Assembly (NCBI RefSeq): GCF_010131535.1
Contig: NZ_WUBS01000010.1
Location: 124,001 to 188,000 of the forward strand
Source: Acerihabitans arboris
GTDB taxonomy: Bacteria; Pseudomonadota; Gammaproteobacteria; Enterobacterales; Enterobacteriaceae
Length of the DNA stretch: 64,000 nt
Reading direction: 5' to 3'
Shown here: positions 17,858 through 27,529 of the stretch, piece after piece
Position numbering within the stretch: position 1 is the stretch's first letter
Layout of the letters: each line of letters begins with the position of its first letter
Notes under the pieces: generated by a model
Told to the model about the DNA's origin: nothing
What the model saw: the letters and a program-made list of their open reading frames with translations, nothing else
Database searches by the model: none
Translations under genes and position numbers: made by a program

Positions 17858-19873
17858 TCAGAGGGCGGTGACAAGCAGCAGGATGACCAGCGCGGCGACC
17901 ACGTACAGGCAGTAGATACGGAAATCCCCGCCCTGCAAGACCTGGACCCGCCCTCCCATACGCTGGATGATACGTACCAATGGATTAATGATGTCCTCAT
18001 CCCAGAAAGGCTCTACGCGACCCGACCCCTGCGTGGCGCACTCCAGCGCGCGCTTAAGCCGGGGCGCGGGATCAAGCTGGCGCCTGAGTCGATATAGGGT
18101 GGCGAACATCACGCGCAGCGGCTGGGTAAAACCGCCGGCCGACATGGCCATCAGCGGCTCCCAGCCGTAACCGCAGGCCCAGGGTTCGCCGCCACGGCGA
18201 TAACCGGGCTGGCCGCCTTTGCGCAGCAGGTAAATCACCAGGGGGATCAGCGGCAGGGCCAGCAGCAGGATAAATATCATCAGCGGAGACAGCATGGCCT
18301 GGTCTGCCCGCTGCGGCACCAGCAGCGCGCCCTGGACCACGGTAAAATCATGGGCCTGGCTTAGCCCGGCGGCGACGTTGCCCAATACCGGCGCCACCCA
18401 GGACGCGCCGGCGCCAAGCAGGACGCACAGCAAGGCCAGCAGCAGCATGGCCGTGGTCATTTGCCAGGGCACCTCGCGGGCCTGGGCGGCCTTTTCACTC
18501 CTGGCCGCGCCGCAGAAGCTGATGCCGTAGACCTTGACAAAACACATCGCCGCCAGCGCGCCGGTGATGGCCAGCATCACCATCGCCACCGGGCCGCCCA
18601 GGCGCATGATAAAGCCGCCGTCATGGCTCATGGTGAACAGGGATTGGTAGGTGTACCACTCGCTGACAAAGCCGTTGAGCGGCGGCAGCGCGGAAATGGC
18701 CATGCAGCCGATAAGAAAGGCGATTGCGGTCAGCGGCATCAGGCGGCCGAGGCCGCCCATCTTTTCCATATCGCGGGTATGCACGCGCCAGATAACGGCG
18801 CCGGCGCCGAGAAACAGCAGTCCCTTGAACACCGCGTGGTTAAGCAGATGGTAGAGCGCGCCGAGCAGCCCCAGCGCGGCCAGCACCGGATGATGGGCGG
18901 CAATGCCCGCCATGCCGACGCCGACGCCCATCAGGATGATGCCGATGTTTTCCACCGTATGCCACGCCAGCAGCCGTTTGATATCGTGTTCCGCCAGCGC
19001 GTACAGCACCCCGAGCACCGAGGACACCGCGCCGAAGGCCAGCACCAGGATGCCCCACCACAGCTGGCTGGCGCCCAGCAGGTCGATGCCGACCTTGATA
19101 ATGCCGAAAATGCCGATTTTCACCATCACGCCGGACATCAGCGCCGAGGCGTGCGACGGCGCGGCGGGATGCGCGCGCGGCAGCCAGCCGTGCAGGGGCA
19201 GCATGCCGGCCTTGGCGCCGAAGCCGAAAAACGCCAGCAGGAATACCGCCGAGGCACCGGAGGGCGAGAGCGTAAGCCCGCGGAACGACGCAAACTCCAG
19301 GCTGCCGCTCTGGCGCCACATCAGGAAGAACGACACCATGATCAGCACCGAACCGGCGTGGGCGATAAAGAAGTACAGCAGCCCGGCGTCGATGGATTCG
19401 TCATCCTGATCGGCAATCACCAGGAACCAGGACGCCAGCGACATCATTTCGAAGAAAATAATGAACCAAAAGGCGTTGTCCATCACCACCAGGGCGGCCA
19501 TCGAGGCGATAAACAGGTTCATAAAGAAGCCCATCGCCGCCGCGCCCCGGCCCTGGTACTCGCGCACATAGGCGATGGAGTAGAGGGCGCACACCGTGAC
19601 CAGCAGCGAAATCACCAGCAGCATAAAGGCCGCCAGGCCGTCGAGGCGCACGCTGAAGGCGGCAAAGGGAAAGGGACCGGCGGCGGCATAGGCCAGCGTT
19701 TCACCGCTGAGCAATACCGGGATGGCGGCCAGCAGGCCGAGCACCCCGCCGGCCATCGCCGCCAGGCCGGCGACCCAGATCGCCAGCCCTTCCCGGCGCG
19801 CGAGCAGTAGCGACAGGATGCCGCCGATAACGTACAGCCCGAGCGAACCGCTGAGTAACTGAAAGGCGCCCAT
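17858..19873 (-). CDS. hyfB: hydrogenase-4 membrane subunit HyfB
   Basis: This 671-residue antiporter-like subunit compares with 672 in E. coli HyfB. It has the NuoL-family core (WLPRAHPAAPSHASALMSG, DIKRLLAWHTVENIG) and a long C-terminal part with ACGYGWEPLMAMS. The open frame extends far upstream over hyfA in another frame. The start was placed at MGAFQLLSG, 2 bp after the hyfA stop, because homology begins there. Confidence 0.95.
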   Translation of the reverse strand: MGAFQLLSGSLGLYVIGGILSLLLARREGLAIWVAGLAAMAGGVLGLLAAIPVLLSGETLAYAAAGPFPFAAFSVRLDGLAAFMLLVISLLVTVCALYSIAYVREYQGRGAAAMGFFMNLFIASMAALVVMDNAFWFIIFFEMMSLASWFLVIADQDDESIDAGLLYFFIAHAGSVLIMVSFFLMWRQSGSLEFASFRGLTLSPSGASAVFLLAFFGFGAKAGMLPLHGWLPRAHPAAPSHASALMSGVMVKIGIFGIIKVGIDLLGASQLWWGILVLAFGAVSSVLGVLYALAEHDIKRLLAWHTVENIGIILMGVGVGMAGIAAHHPVLAALGLLGALYHLLNHAVFKGLLFLGAGAVIWRVHTRDMEKMGGLGRLMPLTAIAFLIGCMAISALPPLNGFVSEWYTYQSLFTMSHDGGFIMRLGGPVAMVMLAITGALAAMCFVKVYGISFCGAARSEKAAQAREVPWQMTTAMLLLALLCVLLGAGASWVAPVLGNVAAGLSQAHDFTVVQGALLVPQRADQAMLSPLMIFILLLALPLIPLVIYLLRKGGQPGYRRGGEPWACGYGWEPLMAMSAGGFTQPLRVMFATLYRLRRQLDPAPRLKRALECATQGSGRVEPFWDEDIINPLVRIIQRMGGRVQVLQGGDFRIYCLYVVAALVILLLVTAL

Positions 19874-19875
19874 GT

Positions 19876-20496
19876 TTACTCCTGCTCCGGTGAGGATGGG
19901 GAAAGAAAGTCCAGATCGGACGACAGCCAGCGCGCCGCATATCTGCGCCTGCGTTGGCTGGCCTGTTCCACGGCGCCGTCGTCCACCAGCACCAGCGCGT
20001 CGGTCGGGCAGACCCGGACGCACTGCGGGCCGTCGGGATGAAACGCGCACAGATCGCATTTCACCGCCACGCTCCTGACGCCGGCGTTCCAGGCCAGGAA
20101 CGGATTCATGTTTTGCGGACTTTCCGGCAGGTCGGCCAGTTCCCGCGAGGGGATAAAGTTCTCGAACAGCGCCGGCACGTTCACCGGCTTGCTGCCCGAG
20201 GGTGTGATGGCGCCGAACGGGCAGGCCAGCCCGCACAGTTTGCAGCCGATGCACAGGCTCTCGTTGAGGACGATGGCATCCGGCCCATGGGTAATGGCGT
20301 TAACCGGGCAGACGCGGGCGCAGGGCGCGTCCTCACAATGGCGGCACAGCACCGGCGCGGTGTGTTCATCGGAACGCGTAACGGATAGCCTGGGATGCGA
20401 CTGCAACCCGACGGCCTTATGCACCTGGGTACAGGCGGCCATACAGGTATTACATCCAATACAAAGCTGTGGCTCCGCGATAACAAAGCGGTTCAT
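19876..20496 (-). CDS. hyfA: hydrogenase-4 ferredoxin-like subunit HyfA
   Basis: This 206-residue polyferredoxin compares with 205 in E. coli HyfA and is the first gene of the hyf operon. Four Cys-rich blocks (CIGCNTCMAAC, CRHCEDAPCARVCP, CIGCKLCGLACP, CDLCAFHPDGPQCVRVCP) would hold [4Fe-4S] clusters. The start MNRFVIAEP follows an AGGAGAGGG ribosome site; an upstream in-frame ATG at 20538 has no homology. It is preceded by a strong -24/-12 promoter about 80 bp away. Confidence 0.94.
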   Translation of the reverse strand: MNRFVIAEPQLCIGCNTCMAACTQVHKAVGLQSHPRLSVTRSDEHTAPVLCRHCEDAPCARVCPVNAITHGPDAIVLNESLCIGCKLCGLACPFGAITPSGSKPVNVPALFENFIPSRELADLPESPQNMNPFLAWNAGVRSVAVKCDLCAFHPDGPQCVRVCPTDALVLVDDGAVEQASQRRRRYAARWLSSDLDFLSPSSPEQE

Positions 20497-20584
20497 AACC
20501 CTCTCCTCCAGGAGAAACGGATGGCAGTCAGGCTGCATGCTTTATTGATGCCGCCGTTGGTACCTGCGACTGTGCCGCGTCTAA

Positions 20585-20600
20585 AGCATATTCCATGCCA
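20585..20600 (-). promoter_or_regulatory. sigma-54 (-24/-12) promoter of the hyf operon
   Basis: The minus-strand sequence TGGCATGGAATATGCT has GG/GC at exact spacing and the same outer bases as the hydN promoter. Transcription is expected to start near 20575, about 80 bp before the hyfA ATG. Confidence 0.8.
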
Positions 20601-20685
20601 TCAGTAGGGTTATGGGCGGCAAGGCGCGCGCTGCGGGTGTCCGCGTAAAGGCGGGGAATCAAAAAGCGCGCAGGGGCGCAGGATA

Positions 20686-20701
20686 TCGTCATAAGTGTCG
20701 A
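20686..20701. promoter_or_regulatory. candidate FhlA enhancer site 1 (hyf/hyp)
   Basis: The element TCGTCA-TAAG-TGTCGA differs from the palindrome upstream of hydN only at a few positions and has the same 4-nt spacer. Its centre is 36 bp from that of the next copy. Confidence 0.5.
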
Positions 20702-20718
20702 CCCCGGAGGCCCCCTCG

Positions 20719-20740
20719 CCGTCGTCATAAGTGACGACGG
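20719..20740. promoter_or_regulatory. candidate FhlA enhancer site 2 (hyf/hyp)
   Basis: This is a perfect inverted repeat with 9-bp arms, CCGTCGTCA and TGACGACGG, around TAAG. It shares the TCRNCA-N4-TGNCGA frame with the two other copies in the window. Confidence 0.55.
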
Positions 20741-20835
20741 GCCGTTCCCGGCCGCCTGAGGCGGCTATCGGCGATCGAGGCATATTTATCAAGCTGATTT
20801 TTATGCTTAAATTATTCTGGCCGGCAAATTAGACC

Positions 20836-20851
20836 TGGCATCCCGCTTGCA
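20836..20851 (+). promoter_or_regulatory. sigma-54 (-24/-12) promoter of the hyp operon
   Basis: TGGCATCCCGCTTGCA matches the sigma-54 consensus at all key positions. The expected transcription start is near 20862, about 40 bp before the hypA ATG. This is the best-matching promoter in the window. Confidence 0.85.
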
Positions 20852-20900
20852 TCTGACCGGTAGCGGGCTATTGTCCATGCCGTCACAAGCGGAGTTATCA

Positions 20901-21245
20901 ATGCATGAGTTAACACTGGCGCAGAACACGCTGGAGATCCTGGAACAGCAGGCGCGGCTGAACGGCGCCCGGCGCGTGACCGGCGTGTGGCTGGCCATCG
21001 GCGCGTTTTCCTGCGTCGAGGCGGAATCCCTGCATTTCTGCTTTGACATGGTGTGCCGCGGCACGGCGGCCGAGGGATGCGAGCTGCATCTCGAGCAGCA
21101 GCCGGCCTTGGCCTGGTGCGCCCGCTGCGCGCGGCAGGTCACGCTGCCCCACGCGCCGCTGCTGGTCTGCCCGCTGTGCGGCGGACATCAGTTGCAAACA
21201 GATGCCCATGACCACATCCAGATCAAACGACTGGAAGTGGCGTAA
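20901..21245 (+). CDS. hypA: hydrogenase nickel incorporation protein HypA
   Basis: This 114-residue nickel chaperone starts MHELTLAQ, where the N-terminal amine, His2 and Glu3 form the known HypA nickel site. The structural zinc site is formed by the CARCAR and CPLCGG pairs. The ATG at 20901 is chosen over in-frame upstream starts because the MHE motif must be N-terminal. It is the first gene of hypABCDEF. Confidence 0.95.
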   Translation: MHELTLAQNTLEILEQQARLNGARRVTGVWLAIGAFSCVEAESLHFCFDMVCRGTAAEGCELHLEQQPALAWCARCARQVTLPHAPLLVCPLCGGHQLQTDAHDHIQIKRLEVA

Positions 21246-21284
21246 CGTTATACTGGGCCTATTCCCGATGTTAGGAGACTTGCC

Positions 21285-22436
21285 ATGTGCAGTACCTGCG
21301 GTTGTGCCGAAGGCGAACGTCATATCGAAGGTGATGATGATCAGCATGATCATCGCCGCGATCACCATCATCATGACCACAGCCATGCCCATCATGATCA
21401 TCCCCATCATGACGCCGCCCATGCCGTCCCGGCGCCGCGGCGCATCAGCCTGACCGCTGCCGCGCCCGCGACGGTAATCCATCATCATCACTACCACGGC
21501 GAAGTGCACAATCACTACTACAGCCTGGCGCCCGGACAAAGCGCGCCGCCTCCCCAGGCCGCCGCCGGGCACGCTGTTCATCATGGCGATAGTACGTGGC
21601 ATAGCGCTGGGAATAGCGCCGGCCAAGCGGCATATCGCGATGGCGACACCGGCGGGGCGGTGTTCAACCCGCAGGCCAGCGCGCAGGGCGATCTCGACTA
21701 CGGCCAGGGCGCGGCGGGCACCCATGCGCCCGGTCTCAGCCAGCGCCGCATGGTGGAAATTGAGATTGACGTGCTGGATAAAAATAACCGCCTGGCGGCC
21801 CATAACCGCGAGCATTTCCAATCGCGGAATATCCTGGCGCTGAACCTGGTTTCCAGCCCCGGCTCGGGTAAAACCACCCTGCTGACCGAAACGCTGCTGC
21901 GCTTGCGGGACCGGGTCAGCTGCGCGGTGATCGAGGGCGATCAGCAAACCACCAATGACGCCGAACGCATCCGCGCCACCGGCGCGCCGGCCATCCAGGT
22001 CAATACCGGCAAAGGCTGCCATCTCGACGCGCAGATGGTCCACGACGCCGTCCATCGGCTGGCGCCGCCGGATAACAGCCTGCTGTTTATCGAAAACGTC
22101 GGCAACCTGGTCTGCCCGGCCGGTTTTGATCTTGGCGAACGGCATAAGGTGGTGGTGCTGTCGGTCACCGAAGGGGAGGACAAACCGTTGAAATATCCCC
22201 ATATGTTTGCCGCCGCCGGCTTGATGATCCTGAATAAAACCGATCTGCTGCCCTGGGTCCAGTTTGACGTCGATACCTGTATCGCCAATGCCCGCCGGGT
22301 CAATCCGGCGATTGCGGTGCTGATGGTGTCGGCCACCGCCGGCTCGGGCATGGACGCCTGGCTGGCTTGGCTGGCGGATCTGCTGGCGGTCAGCCGGGCA
22401 GGGCCGGGCGCGGGGGAGCGGCAGTCATGTGCATAG
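21285..22436 (+). CDS. hypB: hydrogenase nickel GTPase HypB with extended His-rich region
   Basis: This 383-residue protein is about 90 residues longer than E. coli HypB (290). The N-terminus MCSTCGC is the CxxCGC high-affinity nickel motif. Residues 13-110 contain 26 histidines in two clusters (about 21-46 and 66-77, with a few beyond), a putative nickel store. The GTPase has its P-loop SPGSGKTT at 191-198, then [13 protein letters not shown] and NKTDLLP. Nickel insertion into HyfG is the expected role, with HypA as partner. A strong AGGAG site precedes the start, and the 3' end overlaps hypC by 10 bp. Confidence 0.95.
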   Translation: MCSTCGCAEGERHIEGDDDQHDHRRDHHHHDHSHAHHDHPHHDAAHAVPAPRRISLTAAAPATVIHHHHYHGEVHNHYYSLAPGQSAPPPQAAAGHAVHHGDSTWHSAGNSAGQAAYRDGDTGGAVFNPQASAQGDLDYGQGAAGTHAPGLSQRRMVEIEIDVLDKNNRLAAHNREHFQSRNILALNLVSSPGSGKTTLLTETLLRLRDRVSCAVIEGDQQTTNDAERIRATGAPAIQVNTGKGCHLDAQMVHDAVHRLAPPDNSLLFIENVGNLVCPAGFDLGERHKVVVLSVTEGEDKPLKYPHMFAAAGLMILNKTDLLPWVQFDVDTCIANARRVNPAIAVLMVSATAGSGMDAWLAWLADLLAVSRAGPGAGERQSCA

Positions 22437-22720
22437 GCATTCCCGGCCAGGTGGTGGCGCTGGACGAGACGAGTCCGGGCAATGCCTGGGTCGATGTGTG
22501 CGGTGTCAAACGGCGGGTGAACGTGCGGCTGGTCTGCGCCGACGATGCCGCCATGGCGGCCCTGCCGGGGCAATGGATCCTGGTGCACGTCGGGTTCGCC
22601 ATGAGCCTGCTCGATGAGGGCGAAGCCCGGGAAACCCTTGATGCCCTCCGGGCCATGGGCGAGGTCGAGCCGGACGTGGGCCTGTTCCTGCGCGGGGGGG
22701 AAACCGATGCGGTTCGTTGA
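22427..22720 (+). CDS. hypC: hydrogenase assembly chaperone HypC
   Basis: This 97-residue chaperone of the HypC/HybG family starts MCIGIPGQV, with Cys2 as the residue that contacts the iron centre and the large subunit. It should carry the Fe(CN)2CO moiety between HypD and HyfG. It overlaps hypB by 10 bp and hypD by 14 bp. Confidence 0.94.
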   Translation: MCIGIPGQVVALDETSPGNAWVDVCGVKRRVNVRLVCADDAAMAALPGQWILVHVGFAMSLLDEGEARETLDALRAMGEVEPDVGLFLRGGETDAVR

Positions 22721-23822
22721 CGAATACCGCCAGCCCGAGCTGGTGAGCGGCCTGGTCGCCCGCATCACCGAGCATATGGCGCATACCGGCTATACCCCGG
22801 ACCGGCCCCTGCAGATCATGGAGGTCTGCGGCGGCCATACCCACGCCATTTTTAAATTTGGCCTTGACAAACTGTTGCCGCCGTCGCTGGAATTTATCCA
22901 CGGGCCGGGGTGCCCGGTATGCGTGCTGCCCGCCGGCCGTATCGATGCCTGCCTGGAAATCGCCTCGCGTCCCGAGGTGATTTTTTGCACCTTCGGCGAC
23001 GCCATGCGCGTGCCCGGCCGCAACGGTTCGCTGCTGACCGCCCGCCGGCGGGGCGCCGACGTGCGTTTGGTCTGGTCGCCGCTTGACGCGCTGGAGATTG
23101 CCCGGCGGAACCCCGACCGGCAGGTGGTGTTTTTTGGCATCGGTTTCGAGACCACCATGCCCGCCAGCGCCGTTACCCTGCAACAGGCGCGCGCCGACGG
23201 GGTGGATAACTTTTTCCTGTTCTGCCAGCACATTACCCTGATGCCGACGCTGAAAAGCCTGCTGGCGCAGCCGGACGTGCGCATCGACGGGTTTATCGCG
23301 CCGGGCCACGTCAGCATGGTGATTGGCGAACAGCCCTTTGCCTACATCAGCGACGTTTGCCATAAGCCGGTGGTGGTCACCGGTTTTGAACCGGGCGATA
23401 TCCTGCAGGGGCTGCTGATGCTGATCGAACAGTACGCCGACGGGCGCTGCACGGTGGAAAACCAGTACCGGCGCGTGGTGCCCGGCGCGGGCAACGGACT
23501 GGCGCAGCGCGCCATGGACGAGGTGTTTATTACCGAGGGCGCCAGCGAATGGCGCGGCCTGGGGGTGATCGAAGACTCCCGCGTCAGCCTGCGTCCGGAC
23601 TGGATGCGCTTTGACGCGGAGCAGCGTTTCCACCCGGCGCAGCAGCCGGTGGCGGACGATCCGCGCGCCCGCTGCGGCGCGGTGCTGACCGGGCGCTGCA
23701 AACCGGCGGACTGCCCGCTGTTCGGCGGCGTATGCACGCCGGAAAATGCGTTCGGCGCGCTGATGGTTTCATCGGAGGGGGCATGCGCCGCCTGGTATCA
23801 ATATCGTCGGAGTGAGGCATGA
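22707..23822 (+). CDS. hypD: hydrogenase iron-ligand assembly protein HypD
   Basis: This 371-residue iron-sulfur protein compares with 373 in E. coli. The conserved motifs [24 protein letters not shown] and the C-terminal cysteine cluster ([22 protein letters not shown]) are present. HypD is the scaffold on which the Fe(CN)2CO group is assembled with HypC and HypE. The start was placed at MRFVDEYRQ; the upstream extension lies within hypC and is not homologous. It overlaps hypE by ATGA. Confidence 0.95.
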   Translation: MRFVDEYRQPELVSGLVARITEHMAHTGYTPDRPLQIMEVCGGHTHAIFKFGLDKLLPPSLEFIHGPGCPVCVLPAGRIDACLEIASRPEVIFCTFGDAMRVPGRNGSLLTARRRGADVRLVWSPLDALEIARRNPDRQVVFFGIGFETTMPASAVTLQQARADGVDNFFLFCQHITLMPTLKSLLAQPDVRIDGFIAPGHVSMVIGEQPFAYISDVCHKPVVVTGFEPGDILQGLLMLIEQYADGRCTVENQYRRVVPGAGNGLAQRAMDEVFITEGASEWRGLGVIEDSRVSLRPDWMRFDAEQRFHPAQQPVADDPRARCGAVLTGRCKPADCPLFGGVCTPENAFGALMVSSEGACAAWYQYRRSEA

Positions 23823-24832
23823 ACAAACAGATTACGCTGGCGCACGGCAACGGCGGCGGCGCCATGCAGGCGCTGATAAGCGGGGTATTCATCAAGGCCT
23901 TCGATAATCCGCTGCTCAGCACTGGGGAAGACCAGGCCCGCCTGGCGCTCAGCGAGTTAACCCTGCTTGGCGACCAACTGGCGTTTACCACCGACAGCTA
24001 TGTGGTGGATCCGCTGTTTTTCCCCGGCGGCGACATTGGCAAGCTGGCGGTGTGCGGCACCGCCAACGATCTGGCGGTCAGCGGCGCTACCCCGCGCTGG
24101 CTCTCCTGCGGTTTTATCCTCGAGGAAGGGTTGCCGCTGGCAACCCTGGAACGGGTGGTCCGGTCCATGGCCGCCACCGCCCGCGGCGCCGGCATCCAGA
24201 TTGTTACCGGCGATACCAAGGTGGTGCCGCGCGGCGCGGTGGATAAATTGTTTATCAATACCGCCGGCCTGGGCGTCATCCCCGCCGGCATCGACTGGGG
24301 AGTGACCCGCATCCGCGCGGGGGACAGCATCCTGGTCAGCGGCACGCTGGGGGATCACGGCGCCACCATTCTGAACCTGCGGGAAAATCTCGGCATGGAG
24401 GCGGAACTGGCCAGCGACTGCGCGGTGCTGGCGCCGCTTATCGCCACCCTGCGCGCTATCGCCGGCGTGCGCGCCCTGCGCGACGCCACGCGCGGCGGCG
24501 TCACCGCCATCCTGCATGAATTCACCCGCGGCAGCGGCTGCGGCATGGACGTCAGTGAGTCGGCGCTGCCGGTGAAAACCACGGTGCGCGGCCTGTGCGA
24601 ACTGCTGGGCCTGGAGCCGCTGAACTTCGCCAATGAAGGCAAGCTGGTGCTGGTGGTGGATCCGGCCGCGGAGCAGGACGTGCTGCAGGCGCTGCGTGGG
24701 CATCCGCTGGGGCGTGACGCCGCGGTTATCGGCCAGGTGACCAATGATAAACAGGTGCGGCTGCGCGGGCTGTACGGCGTCAGCCGTTTGCTCGATCTGC
24801 CGCACGATGAACCGCTGCCGAGGATTTGCTGA
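23819..24832 (+). CDS. hypE: hydrogenase cyanide-ligand enzyme HypE
   Basis: This 337-residue PurM-like protein dehydrates the C-terminal thiocarboxamide to thiocyanate and so provides the CN ligands. It starts [17 protein letters not shown] and ends in PRIC, with Cys337 as the residue modified by HypF. VTGDTKVVPRG and the ATRGGV segment are family-typical. Confidence 0.95.
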   Translation: MNKQITLAHGNGGGAMQALISGVFIKAFDNPLLSTGEDQARLALSELTLLGDQLAFTTDSYVVDPLFFPGGDIGKLAVCGTANDLAVSGATPRWLSCGFILEEGLPLATLERVVRSMAATARGAGIQIVTGDTKVVPRGAVDKLFINTAGLGVIPAGIDWGVTRIRAGDSILVSGTLGDHGATILNLRENLGMEAELASDCAVLAPLIATLRAIAGVRALRDATRGGVTAILHEFTRGSGCGMDVSESALPVKTTVRGLCELLGLEPLNFANEGKLVLVVDPAAEQDVLQALRGHPLGRDAAVIGQVTNDKQVRLRGLYGVSRLLDLPHDEPLPRIC

Positions 24833-24844
24833 GCGGAGGCGATG

Positions 24845-27493
24845 ATGGCGCACAACGGCATCCTGATACGCATCACCGGCAAGGTCCAGGGGGTAGGGTT
24901 CCGGCCGACGGTTTGGCAGGTGGCCCATCGCCTGGGCCTTACCGGCGATGTCGGCAATAACGCCGGCGGCGTCGAGGTGCGGCTGTGGGGTCACGACGCC
25001 GCGCGGTTTATCGGGCAACTGCGCCGGGACTGCCCTAAGCTTGCGGCCATCGACGGTATCGAAATCCTGCCCTGGCATTGGGCGCGGCCGCCGTCGTCCT
25101 TTACCATTATCGCCAGCCGCGGCGGCGCGATGAAGACCCAGGTGGTGCCGGACGCGGCCACCTGCGATGATTGCCTGGCAGAACTTAACGATCCCGCCAA
25201 CCGCCGTTTTCGTTATCCCTTCATCAACTGTACCCACTGCGGACCGCGTTTTACCCTGATCCGCCGCATGCCCTACGACCGGCCCAATACCGCCATGGAC
25301 AGGTTTCCGCAATGTCCCGACTGCCTGGCCGAGTATCAGGATCCCGCCGAACGCCGTTTCCACGCCCAGCCGAACGCCTGTCCCACCTGTGGCCCGCAGG
25401 TTTGGCTGGCGGAGCGGCTGGGCGGGCGTCTGGCCGATAACGACGCCGCCATCACCGAGGCGGCGCGGCGGCTGCTGGACGGGGAAATCCTGGCGGTAAA
25501 GGGACTGGGCGGTTTTCACCTGGCCTGCGACGCCACCAACGGGGCGGCGGTGGCGCGGCTGCGCGCGCGCAAACACCGGCCGTCCAAACCGCTGGCGGTG
25601 ATGATGCCGGACAGCGGTTGGCTACGCCGCTGCCTCGGCCGGGACGACCCGGCGCTGGTGGCGCTGTTGCGCTCGCCCGCCGCGCCCATTGTGCTGGCGC
25701 CGCTGCCGGTGGGGGCCGCGCCGTCGGATTTGGCGGTGGCCGCGTACGGTGCCGGCTGCGAGGAAGCCCCGATGCCTACCGCGCCAGTTGCCGGCGCGTC
25801 GGCCGATTGGCCGATGTCATCAGACTGCGCGGCGGAACCCACCGCCACGCGTCGTGGGGAGCTGTGCGATGGGATTGCGCCCGGGCTGCATGAAATCGGC
25901 GTGATGCTGCCGGCCAGTCCGTTGCAACATTTATTATTGCAGCGCGCGGGGCGGCCGCTGGTGATGACCTCGGGCAATCTTAACGGCCGCCCGCCGGCGC
26001 TCACCAACCGGCAGGCGCTGGAGGATTTGGCGTCGATTGCGGACGGCTGGCTGTTGCACGATCGCGATATCGTCCAGCGCGCCGACGATTCCCTGGTGCG
26101 CCTCACCGCTAATGGCGTTGAGATGCTGCGCCGTTCCCGGGGGTATGTACCCGACGCCATCACGCTGCCGCCCGGTTTTGCCCAGGCCCCGGCCATATTG
26201 GCCATGGGGGCGGATTTAAAAAATACCTTCTGCCTGCTGCGCGACGGGCAGGCGGTGCTGAGCCAGCATCTGGGCGATCTGGCGGATGAAGGTATCCATT
26301 GCCAGCAGCGGCAGGCGCTGGCGCTGTTCAACGCTATCTGGGATTTTACCCCCGGCGCGCTGGCGGTGGACGCCCATCCCGGCTATCTCAGCCGCCGCTG
26401 GGGCGAGGCGCTGGCGCTTGAGCTGCATTTGCCCTGCGAGACCGTTCTGCATCATCACGCCCATCTGGCGGCCTGCCTGGGCGAACACGGCTGGCCGCTC
26501 GACGGCGGACCGGTGATCGGGCTGGCGCTGGACGGGCTGGGCTACGGCGGCGAGCGGCAAACAGGGAACTCCGGCGCGTTGGCGGACAGCCGGGAAAGCG
26601 ATAACGGCGGCGATATGCCGCGGGATGGCTGGCCTGGGGCCGTCGTCCCCGGGGACGACGGCCCTGGGAGCGGCGGCCTCTGGGGCGGAGAGTGCCTGAA
26701 GGTGGATTACCGCAGCTGCGAATGGCAGGGCGGCCTGCCCGCCGTGGCCCTGCCCGGCGGCGATCTGGCGTCGAGCCAGCCCTGGCGCAACCTGCTGGCG
26801 CAGTGGCTGGCGTTTGTACCCGACTGGCGCAGCCTGCCCGAAGCCGGGGTCATCCCACCGGGCGCGGGCGAACTGCTGGCCCGGGCGGTAGCGCGCGGGA
26901 TCAACGCGCCGCCGGCGTCCTCCACCGGCCGGTTGTTCGACGCGGTAGCCGCCTCGCTTGGGCTGTGCGCCGCCGAAACCAGCTGGGAAGGGGAGGCCGC
27001 CTGCCGGCTCGAGGCGCTGGCGTGGCGTGCCGCCGGGCCGGCGTGGAAACCGCCAGACGCACCGGCAGAGGCCTTGCCCGGGACTGAGACGATAGCGCCG
27101 GCAGAGGCATCGCCAGTTAGGGTGTTTACCGCGTCGGCGGCAACACCGGCGGTAACCCTGCCGGTGTCGATACCGCTGCTGGATGGCCGGCTGGATCTGG
27201 CGACCTTCTGGCGCCAATGGCTGGCCTGGCGCGCCGGGCCGGCCGAACGGGCCTATGGTTTCCATCTGGCCCTGGCGCGGGGGTTTGCCGCGTTGGCCCG
27301 CCAGGCGGCGGCGCGTCACGGCCTCGATACCGTCGTCCTGTCCGGCGGCGTACTGCATAACCGGCTGTTCCGCGAACTGCTGGCGCGGGAATTGCACGGC
27401 CTGCGCGTGCTGGCGCCCGCCCGCCTGCCGGCCGGGGACGGCGGACTGGCGCTGGGGCAGGCCCTGATCGCCGCCGCGCGCCTGCTGCGATGA
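24845..27493 (+). CDS. hypF: carbamoyltransferase HypF, with three low-complexity insertions
   Basis: HypF makes carbamoyl-adenylate from carbamoyl phosphate and transfers the carbamoyl group to HypE. Domains in order: acylphosphatase-like ([13 protein letters not shown], about residues 10-95), two CxxC-X18-CxxC zinc modules (about 107-182), a YrdC-like domain and a Kae1-like domain with [14 protein letters not shown]. The 882 residues exceed E. coli HypF (750). Three Pro/Ala/Gly-rich inserts at about 302-344, 570-614 and 732-773 account for most of the difference. Start at the second ATG (24845) gives better spacing to GGAGG than 24842. It ends the hyp operon. Confidence 0.93.
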   Translation: MAHNGILIRITGKVQGVGFRPTVWQVAHRLGLTGDVGNNAGGVEVRLWGHDAARFIGQLRRDCPKLAAIDGIEILPWHWARPPSSFTIIASRGGAMKTQVVPDAATCDDCLAELNDPANRRFRYPFINCTHCGPRFTLIRRMPYDRPNTAMDRFPQCPDCLAEYQDPAERRFHAQPNACPTCGPQVWLAERLGGRLADNDAAITEAARRLLDGEILAVKGLGGFHLACDATNGAAVARLRARKHRPSKPLAVMMPDSGWLRRCLGRDDPALVALLRSPAAPIVLAPLPVGAAPSDLAVAAYGAGCEEAPMPTAPVAGASADWPMSSDCAAEPTATRRGELCDGIAPGLHEIGVMLPASPLQHLLLQRAGRPLVMTSGNLNGRPPALTNRQALEDLASIADGWLLHDRDIVQRADDSLVRLTANGVEMLRRSRGYVPDAITLPPGFAQAPAILAMGADLKNTFCLLRDGQAVLSQHLGDLADEGIHCQQRQALALFNAIWDFTPGALAVDAHPGYLSRRWGEALALELHLPCETVLHHHAHLAACLGEHGWPLDGGPVIGLALDGLGYGGERQTGNSGALADSRESDNGGDMPRDGWPGAVVPGDDGPGSGGLWGGECLKVDYRSCEWQGGLPAVALPGGDLASSQPWRNLLAQWLAFVPDWRSLPEAGVIPPGAGELLARAVARGINAPPASSTGRLFDAVAASLGLCAAETSWEGEAACRLEALAWRAAGPAWKPPDAPAEALPGTETIAPAEASPVRVFTASAATPAVTLPVSIPLLDGRLDLATFWRQWLAWRAGPAERAYGFHLALARGFAALARQAAARHGLDTVVLSGGVLHNRLFRELLARELHGLRVLAPARLPAGDGGLALGQALIAAARLLR

Positions 27494-27529
27494 CGTGCGC
27501 CGGCTTACCGGCTCAGCGTTGCCGGAAGG

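Larger units (their letters stand above)
20497..20900. other. divergent regulatory region hyfA/hypA
   Basis: This 404-bp region drives the hyf operon leftwards and the hyp operon rightwards. It carries one -24/-12 promoter for each direction and two palindromes between them, at 20686-20701 and 20719-20740. The palindromes lie roughly 85-155 bp from both promoters, so one activator array may serve both operons. Confidence 0.7.

Noticed and set aside
16549-18000. 483-codon minus-strand frame overlapping hyfC and hyfD
   Set aside because: Frame-shifted shadow of hyfC/hyfD; Arg/Gly/Ala-rich without domain features.
18461-19810. 449-codon open frame on the plus strand across hyfB
   Set aside because: It is a shadow frame of the well-supported hyfB gene on the minus strand; its composition (His/Gln/Arg-rich) is typical for antisense frames in GC-rich DNA.
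23957-25576. 539-codon open frame on the minus strand across hypE and hypF
   Set aside because: Antisense shadow of two clearly conserved genes; no recognisable domain.
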